This document shows, one piece after another, positions 8,439 to 16,592 of a DNA stretch of 64,000 bases. The stretch lies in contig CAWJCL010000003.1 in NCBI GenBank assembly GCA_963841425.1, positions 62,001 through 126,000 of the forward strand, given 5' to 3'. The notes beneath the pieces were generated by a model that saw nothing but the letters and a program-made list of their open reading frames with translations, ran no database searches and was not told the DNA's origin. Numbering within the stretch: the stretch's first letter is position 1; each line of letters begins with the position of its first letter. This DNA is from DATEOR01 sp963841425. Lineage in GTDB: Bacteria > Actinomycetota > Thermoleophilia > Gaiellales > Gaiellaceae. The position numbers and the translations under genes are program-made.

Positions 8439-9634
8439 CAGAAAAGGATCGGGTCGAGGGCCATGGCCACGAAGAGGAGCGCGAGGTAGGCGAGCGAGAA
8501 CGAGAAGAGCCGCCGTGCGTTCGCGGGAGTCGTGTGGCGGCGCAAGACGACCGCAAGGGCCACGAACGCGAGTCCGAGCGTAAGCGCCGAGACGAGGTAG
8601 AAGACGCCGAGCGTATTCGAGAGGAAGGGCAGAAGCGAGATGCCGAGGAGCACGAGAGAGTACGAGAGGATCGTCCGCGCGGTCTGCGCCTCGCCCCTCA
8701 CCACCGGCAGCATCGGGACTCGCGCCGCCTCGTAGTCGCGCCGGATGAGAAGCGCGAGCGCCCAGAAGTGGGGCGGCGTCCAGAAGAAGACGATGAGGAA
8801 GAGCCAGAGCGCCGGCAGCGTGAGGTTTCCTGTCGCCGCGGCCCAGCCGACGAGCGGAGGGACGGCGCCGGCAGCGCCGCCGATGACGATGTTCTGCGGT
8901 GTCGAGCGCTTGAGCCAGCGTGTGTAGACGAGGACGTAGAACAATCCGCCCGCGAGCGCGAGGGCCGCCGCGAGGACGTTCACGAAGCTGGCGAGGACGA
9001 CGAAGGAGAGGGCGGAGAGCGCGAGACCGAACTCGAGGGCGCGCTCCACCGAGATACGGCCGACTGCGACAGGGCGCTTGTCGGTGCGCCGCATGTGCAC
9101 GTCGATGTCGCGATCGAGGACGTGGTTCAGCGCGCTGGCGCCGCCGCACGCGAGCGCCAGGCCCACCATCGTCGCGGCAAAGAGGCCGGCGGGCGGCACG
9201 CCTTCTGAGCCGACGAACATCCCGCCGGCCGCGGTGAGCAGGAGGAGCACCATGATGCGCGGCTTGGTAAGCGTGAGGTAGTCCCGCCAGGCGGCGCGGC
9301 GGACGGGCTCGCCGCCTCGAGCGCAGACCGCAGCGGCCACGGCCGACGCCGCGAGCGCAGCGGCGCCGAGCGTGAGATGCACGGCCGCCGGGGCCCCTGC
9401 GAGCGCCGAGAGGCCCGCGAGCGCGAAGAGGCCGAAGGCCGAGCCCGATGCGACGAGCAGCGTTCTCCGGTTCCGGTGTGCGAGCCGCGCGCAAAGGACG
9501 ACGGCTGCGAGGAGCACGAGCGTGATGTTCGCGACGATGTCGTGGGCCAGACCCCATTCGCCGGTCGCGACGACTGCCGCCACGCCGGCCGTGGACGCGA
9601 TCGCGAGCAGCCGGAGCCAGGGGCCGGCCGTCAT
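8438..9634 (-). CDS. ctaB: protoheme IX farnesyltransferase (haem O synthase) with N-terminal membrane extension
   Basis: Attaches a farnesyl group to haem B to give haem O, needed for the adjacent oxidase. Residues 117-398 form the UbiA prenyltransferase domain, with the magnesium-diphosphate motif N170-D174-D178 followed by DKRP and a second conserved region RRDYEAARVPMLP. Residues 1-110 are extra: three to four hydrophobic helices not found in ordinary CtaB (about 300 residues). They may be a degenerate CtaA-like half, since CtaA-CtaB fusions exist. The ATG lies in the ctaD stop. Confidence 0.94.
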   Translation of the reverse strand: MTAGPWLRLLAIASTAGVAAVVATGEWGLAHDIVANITLVLLAAVVLCARLAHRNRRTLLVASGSAFGLFALAGLSALAGAPAAVHLTLGAAALAASAVAAAVCARGGEPVRRAAWRDYLTLTKPRIMVLLLLTAAGGMFVGSEGVPPAGLFAATMVGLALACGGASALNHVLDRDIDVHMRRTDKRPVAVGRISVERALEFGLALSALSFVVLASFVNVLAAALALAGGLFYVLVYTRWLKRSTPQNIVIGGAAGAVPPLVGWAAATGNLTLPALWLFLIVFFWTPPHFWALALLIRRDYEAARVPMLPVVRGEAQTARTILSYSLVLLGISLLPFLSNTLGVFYLVSALTLGLAFVALAVVLRRHTTPANARRLFSFSLAYLALLFVAMALDPILF

Positions 9635-11262
9635 GTCTCACGCTCCTCGAGCCGCAGGCGCAGGTCGCGGAGCGGCCGCGCGCTCGTCACGTATGGGACA
9701 CGATCGAAGTTGTTCGGTGCCGGGGGCGAGCTCGCGTACCACTCGAGCGTGTCCGCGCTCCACGGGTCGGGCCCGCAGCGGCGTCCGCTGCGCCAGCTGG
9801 TGACTGCATTCCAGAGAAAGACGAGCATGGCCACGCCCATGAGGAGAGCTCCGATCGACGAGATGACGTTGTACCACTCGAAGATCCCGCCCTGGGTGTA
9901 CGTGTAGATCCGCCGCTGCATGCCCATGAGGCCGAGCAGGTGCTGCGGCAGGAAGGCCAGGTTGAAGCCGAGGAAGAGCAGCCAGAAGTGGATCTGCGCG
10001 AGACGCTCGTCGTACATCCGGCCGGTGATCTTCGGGAACCAGTAGTAGACGCCCGCGAAGACGCCGAACACGGTTCCGCCGAAGAGGACGTAGTGCATGT
10101 GTGCGACCACGAAGTACGAGTCCTGCACCTGGTAGTCCACGGGGAAGATGGCGAGCATGATCCCCGTCAGGCCTCCGATGGTGAAGAGGCCGATGAACCC
10201 GAGCGCGAACATCAGCGGCGCGCGGAAGATCAGGTTCCCGCGCCAGAGCGTTGCGAGCCAGTTGAAGATCTTGACCGCTGTCGGCACGGCGACTGCGAGC
10301 GAGGTGGCCGCGAAGAACGCCTGCAAGTAGGTCGGCAACCCCACCGTGAACATGTGGTGCGCCCAGACCAGCATGCTCGCGAAGGCGATGCCGACGGTCG
10401 AGAACGCGACGGCCTTGTAGCCGAAGATCGGCTTGCGCGAAAAGACCGGGATGACCTCCGAGATGATCCCCATCGCGGGCAGCACCATGATGTAGACCTC
10501 GGGGTGCCCGAAGAACCAGAACATGTGCTGCCAGAGGATCGGCCCACCGTCCTCGGGCGCGAAGAAGGTCGTGCCGGCCTGGCGGTCGAGGAGCAGGAGC
10601 GTCGCAGCCGCGGCGATCGTCGGCAGGACGAGGATCAGCAGCACGGAGTACGCCTCGATCGCCCACGTGAAGAGCGGGATGCGCATCCAGGTCATCCCCG
10701 GAGCGCGCATGTTGTGGATCGTGACGATGAAGTTGATTGCGCCGAGGATCGAGGCGACGCCTGTGAGGTGGATGCCGAGGATCCAGAGGTCCTGGCCGTG
10801 GCCGGGGCTGTACTCCTCCGACGAGCAGGGCGTGTAGGAGGTCCAGCCGCACTGGGCCCCGCCCTGGTCGGCGAGAAAGCTCGAGAGAAGTACGAGCCCG
10901 CCGAGGAGGAAGAGCCAGTAGGACGCCGCGTTCAGGCGCGGGAAGGCCATGTCCCTCGCGCCGATCATGAGTGGGACGAGGTAGTTGCCGAACCCGGCCA
11001 GGACGGGCACGACGAAGAGAAAGACCATCGCCGTCCCGTGCATGGTCACGACCTCGTTGTATGACCCCTTCGTCAGGAAGCCGGAATTGGCGTGCGACAG
11101 CTGGATGCGCATGAGCATTGCCATCACGCCCGCCGCGCCGAAGAAGACGAACGACGTCACGAGGTAGAGGACCCCGATCCGCTTGTGGTCCACGGTGGTC
11201 AGCCAGCTCGTGACCGAGCCTTCCTTCCAGGTCGGCGCGATTGCCTCGCTCCGCGTCGCCAC
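9631..11262 (-). CDS. ctaD: cytochrome c oxidase subunit I
   Basis: Catalytic subunit of a haem-copper oxidase that reduces oxygen to water and pumps protons. The 543 residues show the haem ligand in TMHGT, the CuB and cross-linked Tyr-His region WFFGHPEVYI with the glutamate of A-type oxidases, the pair in WAHHMFTVGLP, the K-channel lysine in TAVKIFNW, and the haem ligands in VAHMHYVLFGG. The start is GTG at 11262, sharing its first base with the ctaC TAG stop. No subunit III gene follows, so it must be elsewhere or absent. Confidence 0.97.
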   Translation of the reverse strand: MATRSEAIAPTWKEGSVTSWLTTVDHKRIGVLYLVTSFVFFGAAGVMAMLMRIQLSHANSGFLTKGSYNEVVTMHGTAMVFLFVVPVLAGFGNYLVPLMIGARDMAFPRLNAASYWLFLLGGLVLLSSFLADQGGAQCGWTSYTPCSSEEYSPGHGQDLWILGIHLTGVASILGAINFIVTIHNMRAPGMTWMRIPLFTWAIEAYSVLLILVLPTIAAAATLLLLDRQAGTTFFAPEDGGPILWQHMFWFFGHPEVYIMVLPAMGIISEVIPVFSRKPIFGYKAVAFSTVGIAFASMLVWAHHMFTVGLPTYLQAFFAATSLAVAVPTAVKIFNWLATLWRGNLIFRAPLMFALGFIGLFTIGGLTGIMLAIFPVDYQVQDSYFVVAHMHYVLFGGTVFGVFAGVYYWFPKITGRMYDERLAQIHFWLLFLGFNLAFLPQHLLGLMGMQRRIYTYTQGGIFEWYNVISSIGALLMGVAMLVFLWNAVTSWRSGRRCGPDPWSADTLEWYASSPPAPNNFDRVPYVTSARPLRDLRLRLEERET

Positions 11263-12275
11263 TAGCCACCCCCTCCCGTCGTGGTAGTGGCGGGTGCCGT
11301 CGAGAGCGTCTTATTGGACTCGATGTACGCCACCAGGGCGTCCAGCTGCCCGGGAGGCCACCCGCGCGCCACGGGGGGCATGTAGTAGTCGAATTGCGCT
11401 GTGTTCTGCCCGTTGTGCAGGAGATCGCTGAGCCCCTCGGGGTTGGACAGCGTGGCGTTGCCGGCGATGGCCGGGCCGACGTCCCCCTGCCCGTCCAGGC
11501 CGTGGCACGTCGCGCAGGCTCCTTCCCACGTCGCCTGGCCGAGCGCCAGAGGACGCTGAGCAGCGGCGAGGCTCGACTCGTAGTCGGAGCGGCTCTGGAC
11601 CGTGACCGTTGTCGGCATGAACGCGTGCTGGACGCCGCAGAGCTCGGCGCACTTGCCCTCGAAGTCGCCGGTCGTCTCGGGGACGAAGCGCAGGGTGTTG
11701 ATGCGGCCCGGGATGGCATCCATCTTCCCGGTGAGCGAGGGAACCCACCAGCTGTGGATGACATCCATGCCGGTGAGCTCGAGCGCGACGGGCTCGTCCA
11801 CCGGGAGGTAGAGCGTGTTCACGGTCGTCTCACCGCCCGGATAGCGGTACTCCCAGTAGAACTGGTGCGCTTCGACGCGGATCGTCATGTGCGCAACGTC
11901 CTCGACCCCCCTTGCCTGCACCGCCGGGATCTGGGTGAAGGTGAAGATCGCGAGCGCTACGAGGATGAGCGCCGGGATTGCAGTCCAGATGATCTCGAGC
12001 CGGGTGTTGCCGTGGATCTGCGGCCCTTCGGCGCTTTCAGGCGTGTCCCGCCGGCGGCGGAAGCGGACGATGAAGAGGATGAGCGCTGTCTCGACGAGGA
12101 CGAAGACGACTCCGCACAGCCCGATGAGGATCCAGTAGAGGCGCGAGATCGCCTCCCCGCTCGGGGTGTTGGGGCTCGGAGGACCGACTCCGCCGGGGGC
12201 CGCGAACGCAGAGCCGGAACCGGCGAGGGCCAGGACCAAGGCAACGGGAACCGCGGCGGAAAGCTTCGGACGCAT
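11262..12275 (-). CDS. ctaC: cytochrome c oxidase subunit II with fused cytochrome c domain
   Basis: Receives electrons and passes them through CuA to subunit I. A signal sequence (about residues 1-26) is followed by two helices near 45-70 and 95-115 and a cupredoxin domain with CuA ligands H174, C209, E211, C213, H217 and M220. The C-terminus adds a haem c domain, C254-ATC-H258, with a likely axial M299. This fusion defines a caa3-type oxidase. A threonine/glycine-rich tail ends the protein. It is first in the ctaC-ctaD-ctaB run; a TAGAAT hexamer 11 bases upstream of the ATG on this strand may be the -10 element. Confidence 0.96.
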   Translation of the reverse strand: MRPKLSAAVPVALVLALAGSGSAFAAPGGVGPPSPNTPSGEAISRLYWILIGLCGVVFVLVETALILFIVRFRRRRDTPESAEGPQIHGNTRLEIIWTAIPALILVALAIFTFTQIPAVQARGVEDVAHMTIRVEAHQFYWEYRYPGGETTVNTLYLPVDEPVALELTGMDVIHSWWVPSLTGKMDAIPGRINTLRFVPETTGDFEGKCAELCGVQHAFMPTTVTVQSRSDYESSLAAAQRPLALGQATWEGACATCHGLDGQGDVGPAIAGNATLSNPEGLSDLLHNGQNTAQFDYYMPPVARGWPPGQLDALVAYIESNKTLSTAPATTTTGGGG

Positions 12276-12328
12276 GAAGCGAGGGCATTCTATTCGGCCG
12301 GATCACCCGAACGGGGGAGTTGCCTTTC

Positions 12329-12360
12329 ACCCGTTTTGTGGTTCAGTACAAAACACGGGT
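12329..12360. promoter_or_regulatory. AT-rich imperfect dyad between divergent ctaC and the 12453 gene
   Basis: An ACCCGTTTTGT arm and an ACAAAACACGGGT arm face each other around eight bases inside the 177-base divergent intergenic region. The arms are complementary except for two extra bases in the right arm. Such an AT-rich symmetrical element in GC-rich DNA suggests an operator, or a hairpin in one transcript. On the plus strand TTGTGG-18-TATCCC overlaps it and could be a promoter. The regulator is unknown. Confidence 0.4.
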
Positions 12361-12452
12361 ATCCCTCGTTCGAGTGCTTCGCCGGGAGTCGGAAGTAGGG
12401 TTTGTGGGGGTTCGCGCGCCGTGGAGGGGCAGCGGTCTAGGCTTCAGCCCCA

Positions 12453-12746
12453 GTGGATGAAGCCTGGATCGTGCCCCTTCCGTCTTCGGTGCAGGAGCCG
12501 TTCGAGGTGTTCGTGAACGGCGTTCTCCAGGCCCGCGGGCAAGACTACGAGGTGAGTGGCCGCGAGCTTCGCTTCGAGAAGCCGCTTGCCAAGGAGGGGC
12601 GGCTCGGGACGATCCGCTGGCTTTCGATCTTCCTCGGGATTGCCGGCACCTACCGGAAGAACGACAGCGTCGACGTCGTCTACGAGAGCGGCGGACAGAG
12701 GCGCGTTGCCTCCGCCCTCCCGATCATTCCTCCGCGCGAGACGTGA
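12453..12746 (+). CDS. small conserved-looking protein, function unknown
   Basis: A 97-residue soluble protein with no signal or membrane helix. It contains FEVFVNGVLQARGQDYEV, a short beta pattern also met in structural domains of unrelated proteins, so function cannot be assigned. The GTG start has no Shine-Dalgarno sequence but lies nine bases after a TAGGCT -10-like hexamer (12438-12443), which fits a leaderless transcript. Its stop overlaps the next start (GTGA), so it is probably cotranscribed with the dehydrogenase. Confidence 0.72.
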   Translation: MDEAWIVPLPSSVQEPFEVFVNGVLQARGQDYEVSGRELRFEKPLAKEGRLGTIRWLSIFLGIAGTYRKNDSVDVVYESGGQRRVASALPIIPPRET

Positions 12747-13660
12747 AACCGCAGGTCTTTCTCACGAGGCGGGTGCCCGACCCGGTGCTTGCGCGCCTCG
12801 ACGCGTCCTTCGCGATCTCCGACGCGATCGCGGGCTCGGGAGGCCTCGTGACCATCCCCGCCGACGACGTCGGCGCCGAGCTCTTCGACGCCGCCGGCCC
12901 GGAACTTCGCGTCGTCGCGAACTTCGGCGTCGGCTACGACAGCGTCGACGTGGCGGAGGCCACGCGGCGCGGCATCGTGGTCTCCAACACCCCCGACGTG
13001 CTCACCGAGGCAACCGCCGAGCTGGCGATCGCGCTTCTGCTTGCCCTGCTCCGGCGCGTGGCGGAAGGGGACCGTCTCCTCCGCAGAGGCGGCGAGTGGG
13101 CGCTCGCGCCGACGTTCATGCTCGGCGAGAGCCTCGCCGAGAGGACGCTCGGGATCGTCGGCCTCGGCCGCATCGGGCGCGAGGTCGCCCGGCTCGCCGA
13201 GGCGTTCGGAATGCGTGTCGTGCACACGCGCGGCTCGGGCCCCTACGAGGAGCTCCCGCTCGACCGGCTCCTTGCCGACGCCGACGCCGTCTCTCTCCAC
13301 GTGCCGCTCACGCCGGAGACCCTGCATCTCATCGGCGCTCGCGAGCTCGCGCTGATGCGTCCGAGCGCCGTGCTCGTCAACGTCTCGCGTGGCCCGGTCG
13401 TGGACGAGGCGGCCCTGGTCGACGCGCTGGTGGAGGGACGCATCGCCGGCGCCGCACTCGACGTCTACGAGCGCGAGCCGGAGGTCAGCGCCGGGCTGCT
13501 CGAGCTCGAGAACGTCGTTCTCTCGCCGCATCTCGGCAGCTCCACCCACGCGGCGCGCGAAGCAATGGGGATGCTCTGCGCGGACGCACTCGAAGCCGTC
13601 CTCCTCCGCGACGAGCTGCCAGCGAACGCGGTCAACCCGGAGGCCTGGCATGCCGAATGA
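12743..13660 (+). CDS. D-isomer-specific 2-hydroxyacid dehydrogenase
   Basis: NAD(P)-dependent reductase of 2-oxoacids, of the glyoxylate reductase/phosphoglycerate dehydrogenase family. The 305 residues contain the Rossmann motif GIVGLGRIG, the substrate-binding arginine in NVSRGPVVDE, the glutamate in DVYEREPEV and the catalytic histidine in SPHLGSST. The C-terminal ACT domain of long SerA proteins is absent, so glyoxylate or hydroxypyruvate reduction is at least as likely as serine synthesis. The GTG start overlaps the preceding stop. Confidence 0.9.
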   Translation: MKPQVFLTRRVPDPVLARLDASFAISDAIAGSGGLVTIPADDVGAELFDAAGPELRVVANFGVGYDSVDVAEATRRGIVVSNTPDVLTEATAELAIALLLALLRRVAEGDRLLRRGGEWALAPTFMLGESLAERTLGIVGLGRIGREVARLAEAFGMRVVHTRGSGPYEELPLDRLLADADAVSLHVPLTPETLHLIGARELALMRPSAVLVNVSRGPVVDEAALVDALVEGRIAGAALDVYEREPEVSAGLLELENVVLSPHLGSSTHAAREAMGMLCADALEAVLLRDELPANAVNPEAWHAE

Positions 13661-13711
13661 CGAACCAAAGAGCGGACAGGCGCAGTCGCTATCCTCAGAG
13701 GAGAGAACCGA

Positions 13712-16552
13712 GTGCCCGAGCAGCAGTTCGAAGACCTCAATTCAGGCTTCATCCAGGAGCTGTTCGAGCAGTACCTGAGAGCGCCCGAGTCGGTCGATCC
13801 GGCATGGCGCGCCCTCTTCGAGCACGCCCCCGAGAAGCTCGAGTCGAGCCCGGTCGTACAGCGGCTCCGCGAGCTCTATCCCGGAGCCGCCAACGGCGGC
13901 AACGGCGCTCCTGCCGGAGCTCATGCCGCGGTCGAGCCGACCGCGCCCCCGCAGCAGCTCCTCGGTGCGGTCGCCGCCGCGATGGCGCTCGTCAAGGCGC
14001 ATCGCATGCACGGCCATCTCGCCGCGCGCCTCGACCCGCTCGGCAGCGAGCCGTCCGGAGATCCCGCGCTCGAGCCCGAGCGCCTCGAGCCGCGGCTCAC
14101 CCCCGAGCTCCAGGCCGAAGTGCCCGCGCGGGTTCTGCGCGTCCACGTCCCGGGCGAGACGCTGGCCGACGCGCTCCCCCTTCTCCGCGAGACCTACTGC
14201 GGGACGATGGCCTACGAGATCGAGCACATCTCGAAGCACGAGGAGCGCGTTTGGCTTCGGACGGCGATCGAGTCGGGCCGGTTCCGCACGCCCCTCGAAC
14301 CGGACGAGCGGCATGCGCTGCTCCGGCGGCTGACCGAGGTCGAGGGGATGGAGCGCTATCTGCGGCGCGCGTTCCTCGGCCAGAAGCAGTTCTCGATCGA
14401 AGGGCTCGACGCGATGGTTCCGATGCTGGACCAGGCGATCGAGCTCGCCGCGAGAGACGGCGCCCGCGACGTCGTCATCGGCATGGCGCACCGCGGCCGG
14501 CTGACCGTCGTCGCGTACATCGTCGGGCGGCCCTACGACGTGATCCTCCGCGAGTTCGAGGGCGAGCGGCAGCTCGAGGCCGTCGGGTTGGATCCCGAAG
14601 GCGGCTCCGGAGACGTGAAGTATCACCTCGGCGCCGAGGGTCGCCGCCACACCGAGGCGGGCGAGGTGAGGGTGAGGCTCGCGTCGAATCCAAGCCACCT
14701 CGAATACGTCAACCCGGTCGTCGAGGGCGAGACCCGCGCGATCCAGACCGACCACAAGGTTCCCGAGGTCGACCACGACCCGAGGCGCGCGCTTGCCGTC
14801 CTCATCCACGGCGACGCGGCGTTCCCGGGCCAGGGCGTGGTCGCCGAGACGCTCAACCTGGAGAACCTGCCCGGCTACTCGACCGGTGGCACGCTCCACC
14901 TCATCGCAAACAACCAGATCGGGTTCACCACCGACCCGGAGGAGGCCCGTTCGACCCGTTATTCGAGCGACCTCGCGAAGGGCTTCGACATCCCGATCGT
15001 CCACGTGAACGCCGACGACGCCGAGGCCGCGGTGTTCTCCATCCGGCTGGCGATGGCCTACCGCGAGCGCTTCCGCAAGGACTTCGTCGTCGACCTCGTC
15101 GGCTACAGGCGCTTCGGCCACAACGAGGGCGACGAGCCCGGCTACACGCAGCCGCTCATGTACAAGACGATCGAGTCCCATCCGAGCCTGCGCGAGCAGT
15201 ACGCCGCGCGCCTCGTCGAGGAGAGCGTCGTCAGCGAGGAGCAGGCGGCCGAGCTCGACGAAGCCGTGCAGACGGCCATGAGACAGGCGCACGAGCAGCT
15301 GAAGGCCGCGATCGAGGCCGGGACCGCGCCGGCGCAGCGGGAGAAGGAGCGTCTCGGCCGCGGCTCAGACGTCCCGATCGAGACCGCCGTCGACGCTGCC
15401 ATCCTCCGCGAGCTGAACGAGCAGCTCCTCGCGGTGCCCGAGGGCTTCACCGTCCATCCGAAGCTCCTGAAGCAGCTCGAGCGGCGCCGGGAGACCTTCG
15501 GCGAAGCAGGCGGCATCGACTGGGCGCAGGCCGAGGGACTCGCGTTCGGGAGCCTCGCCGTCGCGGGCACCGCCGTCCGCCTGACCGGCCAGGACACCGA
15601 GCGGGGCACGTTCTCGCACCGCCATCTCGTCCTGCACGATTACGAGACCGGGGGCGTCTATACGCCGCTCGCCCACCTTCCGGCGGCCTCGGCTCCCGTG
15701 CAGGTCTACAACTCGCCCCTCTCCGAGATGGCCGCCGTCGGCTTCGAGTACGGCTACTCGGTGGCCTGTCCGGCCGCGCTCGTCCTCTGGGAAGCCCAGT
15801 TCGGCGACTTCGTCAACTCCGCGCAGGTGATGGTCGACCAGTTCATCGTCTCCGGTCTTTCGAAGTGGCACCAGAGCTCGCGGCTGACGCTGCTCCTCCC
15901 GCACGGGTACGAGGGCAACGGGCCCGAGCACTCGAGCGCGCGGCTCGAGCGCTTCATGCAGCTCGCCGCCCAGGAGAACATCCGCATCGTCAACTGCACG
16001 ACTGCAGCGCAGTACTTCCACGTCCTCCGCCGCCAGGCTTTGCATCCGAAGGCTCGCCCGCTCGTCCTCCTCACGCCCAAGGGGCTCCTGCGCCTGAAGG
16101 AGTCGACGTCGACGCTCGACGACCTCGCAAGCGGCAGCTTCCGTCAGATGCTCGACGACCCGGGCCTCGACGAGGAAGGGCGGCGTCGCGCCGGGCGGCT
16201 CGTCCTCTGCTCGGGCAAGGTCTATTACGACATCGCCGGCCATCCTGCCCACGCCGAAGCCGAGGGGATCGCCGTCGCGCGCCTCGAGCAGATCTACCCG
16301 TTTCCGGTCGCTGCCTACGACGAGCTCCTCTCGCGGTACCCCAACATCACGGAGCTGGTCTGGGCCCAGGAGGAGCCGCAGAACATGGGCGCCTGGCGCG
16401 CCATCCGCCACCGGCTGGAGGAAGGCCTGCCGGACGATGTGCGGCTCCGTTACGTCGGCCGCCCGTGGCGCGCGAGCCCGAGCGAGGGCTACCCGACCGC
16501 GCACGCCCTCGAGCAAGACAGGATCGCCCGAGAAGCGCTTGCGGTCTACTAG
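13712..16552 (+). CDS. sucA: 2-oxoglutarate dehydrogenase E1 component
   Basis: Thiamine-dependent decarboxylase of the TCA cycle. The 946-residue length and the N-terminal SGFIQELFEQYLRAPESVD segment match SucA. The TPP motif begins at HGDAAFPGQG (about residue 367) and runs to NNQIGFTT; the C-terminal part carries GFEYGYSV and LPHGYEGNGPEHSS. It lacks the E2-like N-terminal catalytic domain of mycobacterial Kgd, so a separate E2 must be encoded elsewhere. The start is GTG with GAGGAGAG about 10 bases upstream. Confidence 0.96.
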   Translation: MPEQQFEDLNSGFIQELFEQYLRAPESVDPAWRALFEHAPEKLESSPVVQRLRELYPGAANGGNGAPAGAHAAVEPTAPPQQLLGAVAAAMALVKAHRMHGHLAARLDPLGSEPSGDPALEPERLEPRLTPELQAEVPARVLRVHVPGETLADALPLLRETYCGTMAYEIEHISKHEERVWLRTAIESGRFRTPLEPDERHALLRRLTEVEGMERYLRRAFLGQKQFSIEGLDAMVPMLDQAIELAARDGARDVVIGMAHRGRLTVVAYIVGRPYDVILREFEGERQLEAVGLDPEGGSGDVKYHLGAEGRRHTEAGEVRVRLASNPSHLEYVNPVVEGETRAIQTDHKVPEVDHDPRRALAVLIHGDAAFPGQGVVAETLNLENLPGYSTGGTLHLIANNQIGFTTDPEEARSTRYSSDLAKGFDIPIVHVNADDAEAAVFSIRLAMAYRERFRKDFVVDLVGYRRFGHNEGDEPGYTQPLMYKTIESHPSLREQYAARLVEESVVSEEQAAELDEAVQTAMRQAHEQLKAAIEAGTAPAQREKERLGRGSDVPIETAVDAAILRELNEQLLAVPEGFTVHPKLLKQLERRRETFGEAGGIDWAQAEGLAFGSLAVAGTAVRLTGQDTERGTFSHRHLVLHDYETGGVYTPLAHLPAASAPVQVYNSPLSEMAAVGFEYGYSVACPAALVLWEAQFGDFVNSAQVMVDQFIVSGLSKWHQSSRLTLLLPHGYEGNGPEHSSARLERFMQLAAQENIRIVNCTTAAQYFHVLRRQALHPKARPLVLLTPKGLLRLKESTSTLDDLASGSFRQMLDDPGLDEEGRRRAGRLVLCSGKVYYDIAGHPAHAEAEGIAVARLEQIYPFPVAAYDELLSRYPNITELVWAQEEPQNMGAWRAIRHRLEEGLPDDVRLRYVGRPWRASPSEGYPTAHALEQDRIAREALAVY

Positions 16553-16592
16553 CCCGAGCTAACCGGAAATCGCCTAGGGCGTCGAAATCTCG

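Noticed and set aside
12453..12746. Phage tail or baseplate protein because of FEVFVNGVLQ
   Set aside because: No other phage gene is near, and the short beta pattern is not specific.
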